From assembly GCA_944470555.2 (NCBI GenBank), contig OX104129.1, positions 46,533,998-46,597,997 on the forward strand: a stretch of 64,000 bases of DNA, written 5' to 3'. The stretch is from Heterobilharzia americana (lineage: Eukaryota > Platyhelminthes > Trematoda > Strigeidida > Schistosomatidae). Shown one piece after another: positions 51,730 through 62,035 of the stretch; within the stretch, counting starts at the first letter, position 1; each line of letters opens with the position of its first letter. The notes under the pieces are model-generated. The model was not told the DNA's origin, made no database searches, and saw nothing but the letters and a program-made list of their open reading frames with translations. The position numbers and the translations under genes are program-made.

Positions 51730-53105
51730 GAGCTTAAGTAACACGTCTCCACTCCACTCTCTTCTCTCCAGTCTTTTCAGTCTGGTTCCACGACTGCTTC
51801 CCTAGAAGCTTTCATTTCTTCATCACATGACCTCTATGTCACCCTCACCTCCTACACCCAACTCGTCGTTTCCCATGCGGATTCCACTCGACGACCTGGC
51901 ACGGTACATGATGTCCCCAATCAGTCTTCCTAGTCTATGCCTACTCCAATCCATCTACACTTTCTTCTCAACATTTGTTGGGGGATAGGTTCTTGGTCAG
52001 CTCGTTTCCAGCCAGTCAGAGTTCCTCCTTGCTTATTATTATTGTTCTTCTCATCCATCTGATCTTCAGTATCGAGTGAGCGAGTGTAGGTGGCAGCTCT
52101 TGGTGATGTGACTGTAGTTTGTTAAAAGTGTATTCCGTAACACGCCAAGTCTCTCAACCATCACACATAGGTAGGTAGGTAGGTAGGTAGGTAGGTAGGT
52201 GAAAGAGAATACTTCCCATATTTTTCCCCCATTCATGGTGATTGATGCTTCTTGTTGTTGTTGGTTGGGTATCTTCATCACCTCCGTCTTCTCTACGTTC
52301 ACCTGAAGGAGGTCCCGTCCTCCTTCCCTGACTCGACTCACCTCTCCTACCAACTTGTTAGTTTTTACCTCCAAATCTTCAACTTTCCGAGACAAGACAT
52401 AAGACATAAATGATCACTAGGGAAATCCAAATCTTCCGTGGTTTTTTCATCCGTCAAATAGCGTATGCCCTTCTTCTTACTCCCCACACTTTCTTATATA
52501 ATCCACTCCACCACCACTCAACCAACTAGATCATCGGTGATAGTAGGTGACAACCTTGTCTTACTCCTCCCTCTCTTCACTTCAATAGCCTCACTGAACT
52601 GTGAATCCATTGTGAATCTCTTGTCATGTGGAGTCATCATACAGCTGTTGAATGAGGTTGGTAAAGGTTTGTGGCATTAAAACCGTAGTGTTGGGGCAGT
52701 TCTCTGCCAAATTACTTCTCGGTCGACGCTGTCGACAGCCCTTCCAAACTCGAAGTTGAGGTAAATATCCAGTTGACTACCACTCTATTCCTTGTTCTAT
52801 GATTATGCGTAGCATAACATTGTACTTCGATCTGCACATGATTTGTTCTTCCTGAAGCCAGCCAGCCAGCCAGTGAGCCTGTTACGGTGGTAATTTTGAA
52901 TGCAGAGCACTGCTTGGTCTTTGCAGGATGATGCGGCACAATATTTTGCTTCGGGTGGACGAGAGTGGTGAATGATTCCGTGACAGTTCTTGCGAACACT
53001 TATATCTCCCTTCTTTGGAAGTTTGACAAAGCGCCCCTTGTTCCAATCAAAAGCTACCTTCCCCTCCTTGCAAACCGTCTGCAGTATTGATGTGAGCATA
53101 TCCAC
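51730..53105 (-). pseudogene. RTE copy B: reverse transcriptase and C-terminal remnant
   Basis: Minus strand: KGRFVKLPKKGDISVRKNCH and AGFRKNKSCADR (53105-52810) give the first RT motifs. The catalytic box region 52424-52410 reads FPSDH instead of FADD, the same change as in copy A. The frame 52407-52066 then carries KVEDLEVKTNKLVGE, the VNVEKTEVMKIPN segment and VFSFTYLPTYLPTYL. Here the 'SFTYLGS' motif runs into the expanded tetranucleotide repeat. It rejoins at VMVERLGVLRN because the intervening segment kept in copy A is deleted. A short WNP-type remnant lies near 51.88 kb. Non-functional. Confidence 0.82.
52168..52203. repeat. (TAGG)n tetranucleotide repeat in RTE copy B
   Basis: Nine perfect TAGG units at the position where copy A has about four. 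It marks the edge of the deletion specific to this copy. Confidence 0.92.
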
Positions 53106-53594
53106 TGTTGTATCTCAGTCTGTTTTCAGTGCTTCTGGCAGAATACAATCTGGTCCTGCTGTTTTCTCAGATTTCAGCAACTTCATAACGGTCAGCATTT
53201 CACTAGCGCCTCTATCGAGTGGCTTGTGCTCACTGATAGTTCAGTGGCCGCCAAGTTGCTGGTGGTATTTCTGGACGAGTTGCAAGAGGTGGTGGTGTTG
53301 ATGGTCGATTCGAGTTTTTGAAGTGGTAAGTTCATCGTTTCCGTTTCTCCTCTTTGCTAACTAGATTATTCTCATTGATGTCGTCTACGCTGATCTCTTC
53401 CCCCCACCAAATTGTAGCCTGGTTAGTTGTACAGTGTCGTCAGGTCTCCAAATCTCTAACCTGCAGCCAGTTTTGCTTCATTTGCAAGTGTGTCGAAGAA
53501 GTGTCTACTGTCTTTGCGCCAACCCTTCTTCACTTCTTTGACCAGTGAACTGTTTTATAGTTTGTATCCAGTTCCCATCTTCGTTGTACATCCT

Positions 53595-53637
53595 TGCACT
53601 TCAATGCAATGCAATGTAATGCACTACACTGCACTCA
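53595..53637. repeat. Degenerate CACTG/CAATG array in RTE copy B
   Basis: Equivalent of the 33046-33092 array in copy A, with TGCAATGCAATG-type variants instead of perfect CACTG units. Confidence 0.65.
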
Positions 53638-53939
53638 ATCATCTTCTGCTTCACCATCTTCCTCTCCCTTCTCTCTCAGCTTACATGTGTCTGTGGAGGC
53701 CCATTCCGCGTCTTACCCCTTCTTCTTCCTTCATAACCCGGTTATGTAGGTTTCCTTCCACGTCCTTTCCAAAGAGCTCCAGTGTTCTTTCATCCAGATT
53801 TCCTCATGGATGTTGCTCAATATCTCCCATTCCGCCTTGAGGATTGACTGGAGTGAAAACTTCATTCGTAGTTTCGTTCTTCAGTTCAGTTTCTGTTCTG
53901 GGTGCTGAACTTCAAATGTGGTTACCACCAGCTTCTCGG

Positions 53940-54775
53940 GGGCTTTCAACTTGATTTTGAAGGCAGGTTGCTAGCACCAGATATTGAGTGGTGTGAACCA
54001 CCTACAACTGCTCCCTTCTCCACCTGATCTTGCGTCCAGTAGACTGTCTCCATCTCCACTTTATTCACATTGAAATGAAGTCGATCTGATGTTTAGTGTG
54101 TTCATTCGTTGAAATCAAATCCATGTCGCCTTGTGAATATCCCTCTGTTAGTACACACTGCCTCCAATCAACAAATCGTTGAATGCGCAGAAATATGCAC
54201 AGAGTTCTCCATCCTCGTTCATTTCACCCAGTACTTCTCAACACATGATTGGTTCTCGTCCTGTGATGTGCTCTCCCAGTTTCTCACTCATGTCACCCCA
54301 CTCATTAGAATTTTGTTGTCGCCAACTGGAGTGTTGTCTTGTCCAGTACTGATTGCAGTTGTCTGTAGAATTCCTCTTTCTTCTCTTCATCTACATTATT
54401 TGTAAGTGCATAGATTAGCATTGTATGAATGTGACTTTGCTTCCTTTTGGGTTGACTCTTGCTGACATGATCCTATAGGTGGAGATTGGTTCCCACTGCA
54501 TGACAGAGAGCATCTGATGCTGTTGGGGACATCATGATAGCCACTGCAATACTCAGTGTGGTCGTGGTTGTCGTCTGGGTGAAAATACCGGGGTAGATTA
54601 TTGACTCTCCTCTCCAGTTGACAGTTTGGAGAGTCCACCTCCATTCTGCCTGCAGATTCCTCGCAGATTCCTACCACTTCTATGCTATATCTCCTCACTT
54701 CATTGGCAATCAGAGCAGCCTTGCCAGCCAGCCAACCAGCCACCCTGCTCCAAACATTCTGTGTACATTCCATAT
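53940..54775 (-). pseudogene. RTE copy B: apurinic-type endonuclease
   Basis: Minus strand: a WNV start near 54770, then LIANEVRRYSIEVVGICEES inside a 152-codon open frame (54854-54396). The frame reads through a frameshifted version of the 'GVAIMM' block. DEEKKEEFYRQLQSVLDK and GDMSE lie further down, near 54.3 kb. The GDMSE sequence repeats the N-to-S change of copy A at a catalytic position. The long open frame is thus a chance out-of-frame read-through, not an intact protein. Confidence 0.8.
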
Positions 54776-54954
54776 CCACATGTTCACTTCCGCTTTCATC
54801 GAGAAAGAGAGAGAGAACACATCGGACAATTGGTTTCACTATGACCTTCACCAACAGGCGTCATTTCACCTCTTCAATTTCAGTGAGGAATAAGTTTATC
54901 TTTATCTTTCATACTTACTTTGTGCTTTGAAGTTTCTTTGGTTTGATGGTGCAA

Positions 54955-55911
54955 GCTTACTAGCCTTATACACAACCTTCCCTCTTCAGCCAGGCTTACG
55001 ACCGGCTAATAACTAGTGAACTGATTGGTTCATGTTGTATCAACAAGAAATCATATATCCCCGTGATTCACTGATATCTGTGTTAAAATTCAGTTTAAGG
55101 CGTATGGATACTGAACTTGATCGCAGTTGAAGAAGAGTAACGCCAAATACTCATTACAAACTTTCGAAAGTACCGTTGATGCTATTCACCAAAATAAATA
55201 ATATTTCCTCGAACGCTGCAGTTTTCTAAAATGAAAGTGTCAATAGATCGTTACAGCGTGAGATGACGAAATACTTGGAACTAACGAGTTATGTCTCACC
55301 TGTTTATAGGACTTGTGATCTCAGTGGCTTTGTGCACATTTCAAGCAAATGGTCAGATAAATGAGACCAGTTCTCGAAGGTCGCGATATGAACAGGCCTA
55401 CACAAATAGAAAGCTTTATTACCACAGTGACAATGAGGAATCTAATAATAACTGCAATGAATGTTGGAAATTTACAATCGTCTCCGAATTGTACTGTGTT
55501 TCATAATCATCCTCAAGTGTTGAGGTTGTGATATTTACCCCACCTTTCATATTGATGATAGTTAAGAGAAGTGTTGGTTGGGTGAGCAGTCCAGACAGTC
55601 ATCTGAATCATCAGTACCCAAGTGTGCCATGAGGCAGCAATCTGCATGTAAGAAAATGTAGTTGATTCTTACAATTCTCGGGATTTGAATGTACATCAAA
55701 TTTCCACCTGAGAAAGGATTAAGTCGTTGTTATTTATCACATTGTAAATTTTCTTCACGTGTATAGGGCGTGTTGCCATTCTGTTGCAGGCCAACTGCTG
55801 GTTGACTTCATTTATCATGTGGTAGCAATGTAAGAAAGACTTGATGCTATTACGTGTAAGGGTAGTTTCGAAGGAAGGAGTTTTCAGCATGCCTGTTGCT
55901 ACATTCATACT
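54955..55911. other. 5' module of RTE copy B, function unknown
   Basis: Counterpart of 34400-35348. Plus strand 55291-55506 is a 71-codon ATG frame: MSHLFIGLVISVALCTFQAN, a good hydrophobic leader with a plausible signal-peptidase site near residue 22. A charged stretch rich in Asn, Glu and Tyr follows, with three Cys near the end. Minus strand 55908-55696 is a 70-codon frame nearly identical to that of copy A. Either could be a remnant of captured host exons or of an ORF1. The 22 bp absent from copy A are present near 55404-55425. Confidence 0.5.
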
Positions 55912-55950
55912 TGGTCGCTACTTACATATTCTAAGTTTATTTTCTTTAAG

Positions 55951-56037
55951 AGAGTTTCTTCGTCACCATTTAAAAACAAAACCAGGAAAAGAACGTTGGG
56001 ATACAGTAGTACAATTATTTCTTCACAAACAATGCAT
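55951..56037 (+). CDS. Candidate host exon, product unknown
   Basis: Eighty-seven bases (a multiple of three) lie between a pyrimidine-rich acceptor (TTTATTTTCTTTAAG) and a strong donor (GTAAGGTGA at 56038). In the phase that leaves one base before the first codon, it reads EFLRHHLKTKPGKERWDTVV then QLFLHKQC. This is amphipathic and charged, unlike the surrounding AT-driven frames. It starts 40 bp beyond the end of homology of RTE copy B. I do not recognise the family, and neighbouring exons were not found. It could also be part of another decayed element. Confidence 0.35.
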
Positions 56038-56510
56038 GTAAGGTGAACTTACATCAATTGAATTGTCATGCTTTTAGTTTTCTCTGTGTTTTGTTATTTT
56101 TCATTTGCATAATTCATCATTTGTCTTGCTGATATTCCTGGTATGCAATGCACAAAAACGTCCGTCACATCTAGACGCTACGTGGATGTTTATGTGGCAT
56201 TTTTTCTGAATGTTAATGTTGTTCCCCTGTTATTTGAGAAACAGACTTTTCACAACATCTTGACAAATAGTCTTCTCAAATGTCGGACCGAATTGCGATG
56301 AAAAGCGAAAGAATGATATCTGTACAACATGTCCAAGCGAGATGGTTTTTCTCTGACAGAATTTTGTCGAAGTATTCACCGCTGACTTCACTGAATTGGA
56401 GTACCATTGGAAAGCTAAGAGTAACAAACTACTGATCCACCTAGAAATGATACTCCCCAGCACTCCACACCTATGAACCAATATGGTTCAGAAGAACGGA
56501 AGACAATGCC
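56038..56510. other. Unassigned sequence between candidate exon and Penelope-like relic
   Basis: A minus-strand 83-codon frame (56481-56230) is open, and the plus strand carries EVFTADFTELEYHWKAKSNK near 56.37 kb. Neither matches a motif I know. The plus-strand piece could be the preceding part of the Penelope-like relic. Confidence 0.35.
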
Positions 56511-56940
56511 AGTAACTCAAATCAGGTACGTAGCAACTCTAGCCTACACCACAAATGTCTCAGAAATTGTCGACCGCCTCGTCATTCGTTCTAGACTGCA
56601 GTGGTACACAAACCGGGGAAATCAACGCATCCTATTGTGCAAGTAAAAGTATACATTGGAAAAGGAAGATGAAAGCAATATAATCTAGACTGCAATGATT
56701 GTTCACAGAAATACTTTGGTCTGTCTAGCCATCAGGTTGCCCTCAGAGTTCATGAACGCCACCTAAAAGTGTAGCAAAATGAAACAAACTCCTTGATTAC
56801 AGTACACATAGGTATCTATGATCAAAAGTTTGACCAGGACAATGTAGAAATCCTTAAAACAGTAGGTTCGAAAGCTACATGGGGATTTCCAGAAGCATTA
56901 TATTTCAATTAAAAGCCAGACAATGAACACTTAAATAAGG
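56511..56940 (+). mobile_element. Penelope-like element fragment: RT end and GIY-YIG endonuclease
   Basis: Plus strand: IRYVATLAYTTNVSEIVDRL (from 56521) matches the 'IPYV.nvSE.i.rlL' linker after RT. A shifted VVHKPGKSTHPIVQVK piece follows, as in '.aHKP..ti...l...K'. Then DCNDCSQKYFGLSSHQVALR (from about 56690) and VHERHLKV represent the endonuclease: the family has 'C..C...YiGqT.r.L..Rv.EH'. Here YIG is YFG and EH is retained as HERH. A later FDQDNVEILKT and PEALYF match the end of the domain. A stop and at least one frameshift break it. The motif spacing (two cysteines) differs from the minus-strand copy at 1.5-2.1 kb, suggesting another subfamily. Confidence 0.75.
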
Positions 56941-59900
56941 ATCCTATCTGCTTAGGAATAAAACAGACACTAATCAACTAAGTACAAACTGCCTAAACAA
57001 AGTAATAATCAAGTACAAGCTTACTCTGACAAAGATTCTCTCCCATGGTGAATAAATGATATCAAGATATGACGAAAATGTCTTTCTCAACTTCCAGGTG
57101 TAAAACACTCAGTCAGCTCTAACACTATGAAGTCATTCAGGTAATGTATGAATACGGTTGACTTTTTTCTGAAGTTATTGTTGAAGAATTTATCAAGCTT
57201 GATGAAAAAATATGGAATCTCTGAGACCGCTGGACAACCATAGTCAAAACTGCCAAATTTCACATGAGCACATTAAGATACGACGTAACAAGATAAAGCG
57301 GAAGGGATTGAAAATATTAGGACGGAAAGCCATAGAAAGTCAAATGACTCAAAATAGAAAAATGTAACTAAGACAAACAGTGTTATACATGTTAGCATAA
57401 AGATAGAGTGTGTTCATTTACCCCACTGTTTTCATTTCTTAGACTTTTTACTCATAGTCAAACTACGTTTAAATTCTTTTGCATAAAAATGACCATACGT
57501 TAGAGGTTTCACGAGTAGATTAAATATGTTAATTGAGCAGATATTAATTTTCTGTCAGGCAAAAATTATCATCATCTTCCGAAACTCTGGATGGAAATTA
57601 AACAGAATACGAAGGTAGAATTATATTCTGGACCACATACACTAGGACTACTTATTTTTCTGTTGCGTTAGCGTTTTGTGCATAATTTAGCCGAAGATAG
57701 TAGGTACTTCACTATCAATCAGTCGAGTTATAAGTATTACAAGTCTTCCAGTGTGTTATAGAATCTGTTATTTATGTGTTAAATTAAATCACAGTTTTGA
57801 TATGACACGGTTGCCTAGAAATTTACGGTATGAGATAACATATCAAAAGTGGGCAGGCAGGAAGGTCATACATATGGGAGAAAAAACCAAGGGCGAACAG
57901 AAGCGAAGGCAGAAATAAGTTATTAGGAAGCATTGAGTGATTTGAAAGGATATGCTATAGTGATGGCTGGGCAGAAAAATCTTGTTGGCTGGAAATAGTT
58001 TGTGATTTACACAAAGCTGGTGAAGATGATTCTCACCACTAGAATTCACTCTTAACTAAATCCCAGCCGCAGTCAACCAGGAAACGTCTTTTCTCATGCC
58101 ATCTATCTTTTGTTTTAACCAAACCCTGACACTTAGTGGTACAAAAAACGGTTGTTGGTGAAGCCTCAGTTGACTAATACAACTGCGGCTCTGGCACTCA
58201 GACACTAAAACTAGAAAGGCTGATTACTGATCCCCCAGAGGCTTTGGATATGCGTCTGACAGATATACTCTATAAGTCTAAACGAATAGTGTCAATCCCA
58301 AGCACCTCACAAAGGCTTTATATGTGCTTTTCAAAAATGCAGCTAGCGATGATTTCCAGAGACATGTCCAAATCGGTCATTTATTCAAAATACAAAGATG
58401 TTTAAGTGCCGTATCCTTTCATGTCTAAAGGAACTTGTCATTCTAGAATAGTTGAGTCGCAAATCGTACTGAAGGAAGATAGTCTGGATCGTCCAATTTT
58501 TGACAAAATCAGTGCCTTCAGACAGTGACATTTGAAGTGAAATGAATCGGGTCTCGGTTAAGGTACACGTTTATAATGTGAACTGTTTGTGCAAGACGGA
58601 TTACGAATTATCTCCAATAAAAGATTCGTGAATTTTAAACTTATTCGAAGTTGATGATCATCTAATAAAAGATGATTAGATGCCACCTCAGTGATTTAAA
58701 ACTTCAGTATCTAAATCAAGTTCATATTGATTCAAAATACTAAGCATCCGTGAATTTCAACTGGGTATATCTTGATACACAGAAGTGTGGTAGGATCTCA
58801 CGAGAGTTATTACGAACTTCAAAACAAAATAATAAATAGTACGAAAGGCTAGATTATATTAACTGTATTACTAGTAACAAGATAATATTTTTATTTCACT
58901 CTACACCCATAAAAGCAGATTTGCTTTATGAAAACAAAGACAAAAGGCATTCAATTTATACTACCGTATTGGTTTCAATGAAATCATAACTGTATCACAG
59001 TGATTTATACATACCTGTTTCTCAATATAATCATTTTTGTAGGTTGTCATCAATTGTTCACATTATGTGATAACCTAACAAAACAAAGTAATAGATGAAA
59101 CAAAGTTGTTTTAAACTCTATTTCTTTGTGAGGAATGATCAAATCAGATCGATCGGTATAGATCAGTTCAAGAGATCAGCAAAATCATTCAGGCATCTGA
59201 TAAATTTGACAAGTATTTATGCGTGTGCATGCAAGTGGTAATGCATGACATCAATTTTTGACATATGTTTACCCTTTGAGTAATTCTTTCAAAAAGTGCA
59301 CACTTTGTTGTTGTAATGTGTGTGATACATCGGAAACGTGTGTATGCATGATTCAATGAACACAACTGTAGTATTTATTTAACAAAGATGTTGTTTATGA
59401 AAATGAAATCCTAGAAAAGTAGATAAAATCGTAAAAATGAGATGATTTTCTACCAAATGAAATGTTGTTGCTAAAACTGTTACTAACAGATCAAAGAATC
59501 AGGTAAACACAGTGTTCACATTTCGCTGGACTGATTGATAGTAAAGCAGAATGAATAAATTAGTATTTGATATCTCTTTGGTCGTGAAACTGTGTTAATA
59601 AGGATCACGCTGAAAGGCCATTACCAACCACAAATGTTTAGTGAAGAATATGAATCCAAGAATTTCGTACTGGAAAATAGTAAATTGTAAACATGAAATT
59701 TGTTCATCGAAAAGCGATCAGCATTTCTGTATTCTGCTACTATTTCAATACAAAGTTACACAGAAGTTCAAGTCTAATACCTTGCTGTTTATTCAGGGTG
59801 AGAAACAGACCATCATTTCAAATCCCACTCAGTTAATTCGACTTTGTTGACTGATCAAATGGTCGTCATCATCAGTAGAACATGATCCATTGCCGGAATC

Positions 59901-61369
59901 ATGGAATTTCTATTACTTTACTTAACTCAATGCTCTGAATAAATTAAGGCCAAGAAATTGTTCCGAAGCTTTCTCCGGCTGCTTAGTTTGACTTACGAAA
60001 TATACAACTACTGAGTAACTTGAGCAGTTAGAAACCACTCAGGTCAGTCTGCAGGTCTCACCAGTCTTGTCGAAGGGATCTTAACACAAGACGACTATTT
60101 ATTTCATTTACGACCAAGCTCATCAACAGCGTATTCCCTTCAAATTACCTGGTTAATTGAAGCATTGTGATCTTGGCTGGGTGATTTCCAGCAGAAATAC
60201 TTTATATACGACAGTTGGGCAGTTGAAAAACTACTCTGTTTTATGAAATGTCAACTTGAACAGTACAATGTGTAAATCATTTACACATTCATCATCCTAT
60301 CTTAGTTTCACTTATTTAATTAAACATTTTATTAACGTTTTATTTCCTGGGGATAATTTAGAAAATTCACTCAATGAACACTAATTATCTGGAATATTTA
60401 ATGAGAAATTCTTGAAGTCACTGACCGAAATCATTTATTGATCAACTGTCTATCTGCTGGAATTAAATAAAAAGTTGTTTGATTCACTTTCATGAACTGT
60501 TGCTGTTTACCCTGCTGATAACGTCGAGTTCTACACAATCAAATTTTTGTTTGGAAGTGATAGCATGAGAATTTGATTTTCAAGGTAAGAGAAATTAGTT
60601 TAGTCCTCCTTCTGTAAGAATGATGCTTATTATAACATACAAGAATGTGAGGCTTTATATCACTACCTCACTTTTGATGCTGTAGTAAAGCATGGACGAT
60701 GCACCGTAAAGAAAAGACAATGATCCTGTTTAGGCTAACACCAATACAAGCAACTAGATTATTCTGATGCTTTTAGTTGGGAATGTGGTAAACACCCTAG
60801 ACTAATAGTCTTAGTTAAAATCAGTTAGGCTTATCCAACTGAATAAACGAACTGGAATTCATAGTTCGTCAAAGATCCACTCAGCCTAGACATGTGAAGT
60901 GAAACGCATGTGTAAAGTCGAGGTAGAAAATGTTCACGCAGAATTGTTAACAGAAAATATGTTCCACTTTTGATAAACCTTATATTTAGTGAGACGTTAC
61001 ATTGATAAATCGAATATGTTGAATAGCATATTTTTCTTGACATATTACATCTTAAAGAAGTTAATAGTTGAAAGTAAGAATGCAATAGTTTCCATTTTTT
61101 TTACTCTGTTCCTAATTCAACTTTCAAAGCTGTAACTCATCTGGCAACGAAGCATCCCATTGTCGAACAACAATTTTGATTAAGCCGTTCATTATGCGCT
61201 TCAATTTAGAATTTGTGCGACCTAGAAATGAAATAAAACTAGATAAACACTTATTTTGTTTGGTTTACTATTCATTTTGAAAGTGGTATATTCATAAGGA
61301 AATATAAATACATTGATTGTTCTTTGGACAGCAAATAAATTCATGTTATCTGGTCCCAAGGGCTGAACA
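56941..61369. other. AT-rich DNA with a less AT-rich patch at 58.06-58.45 kb, unassigned
   Basis: Mostly background. The patch near 58.06-58.45 kb gives coding-like pieces (such as TKALYVLFKNAASDDFQRHV on the plus strand) without a recognisable family. Frames at 57843-58049 (-), 59641-59850 (+) and 60831-61085 (-) have no visible domain. Confidence 0.4.
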
Positions 61370-61520
61370 AACCTTATCAATCACTTTGTTTTCGTGTCAC
61401 TCGGGTGGGAAACTCAGCATCACGATGCACTCTAATTGATAACAGATGAGTGAAGGCGTTAGCGTGGAGCCCAAATCTTAGGTTTCATGTTTGCTGGAAT
61501 GGGTCACAATCTCTCACAGA
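61370..61520. repeat. SINE-like dispersed repeat fragment
   Basis: It contains CAAATCTTAGGTTTCATGTTTG, a diverged form of the core at about 4.73 kb in the same orientation, in a locally GC-richer context. Its closeness to the Penelope-like RT relic downstream is probably chance. Confidence 0.33.
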
Positions 61521-61789
61521 ACATCAGTTCCATGGAGGCTGACAACAAGTATGAAATCTGGTTTCACGGTGTCTTACTGATTGCCTTCTATCAGTTAAAA
61601 CCAACCAAGGGGCTAAAAGTATAAAACATCCAAGTTATGATGTGTCTACTAACTCCAAACAAATAATTGAATGACTGCTAGATGGATTACAGCTTTTGAA
61701 GAGATGAAAACCAAGTCAACCGATTGCATTGATCTGTTTGAACACTTCAGATCATCAGGTTCTGTAATCTTACCTCTTTACAGCTCACC

Positions 61790-62035
61790 GAAAGCGCACA
61801 ATTAAGGATGTTTCTCTTCATCCAACTCTGGATCTAAAAATTTCCACATATCATGTGGTTGCTAGGTCCTTGACTAAAATTCTTCAAAAAGTGCGGAACT
61901 GGATTAACAGATACACTTCACTTGATTCATTTGATTTTGTCGACACAACGAGTAGCCTTAGTATATCTGGAAAATGAATTGTCTTTTTGTACCTCACTTC
62001 ATTCTTTACAAATAGCTTCAGAAAGTAGTTCTTAA
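61790..62035 (+). mobile_element. Penelope-like reverse transcriptase fragment, N-terminal part
   Basis: The plus-strand frame reads KISTYHVVARSLTKILQKVR, then NRYTSLDSFDFVDTTSSLSI, a TGA stop, and IVFLYLTSFFTNSF. This matches the region before and at RT motif A of Penelope-like elements: '..ya.akyLa.iL.p......y...dSfdFv..i..l.i....mvSFDv.SLFTnIP'. The catalytic Asp of SFDV is Tyr (FLYL), so the polymerase site is lost. Sequence upstream (from about 61.67 kb) may belong to the element. Downstream, to 62.4 kb, I could not follow motif B or later. Together with its single in-frame stop, this marks a moderately old dead copy. Confidence 0.72.

Larger units (their letters stand above)
51705..55911 (-). 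mobile_element. RTE-type non-LTR retrotransposon, copy B (decayed)
   Basis: Same element, same strand and same end points as copy A (30945-35348), about 20.7 kb away. Order on the minus strand: 5' module (55911-54955), endonuclease (54775-53940), linker with a worn CACTG array, RT (53105-52200), short C-terminal remnant. Unlike copy A it lacks about 195 bp of the C-terminal region at the TAGG repeat. Flanking sequences outside the shared block differ from those of copy A, so the unit duplicated is the element plus its 5' module, not a larger segment. Stops and frame changes show it is inactive. Confidence 0.85.

Noticed and set aside
54396..54854. A 152-codon minus-strand open frame in RTE copy B, the longest in the window
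   Set aside because: Only its first part (IANEVRRYSIEVVGI) is in the true endonuclease frame. The rest is an out-of-frame read of conserved blocks, so it is not an intact protein.
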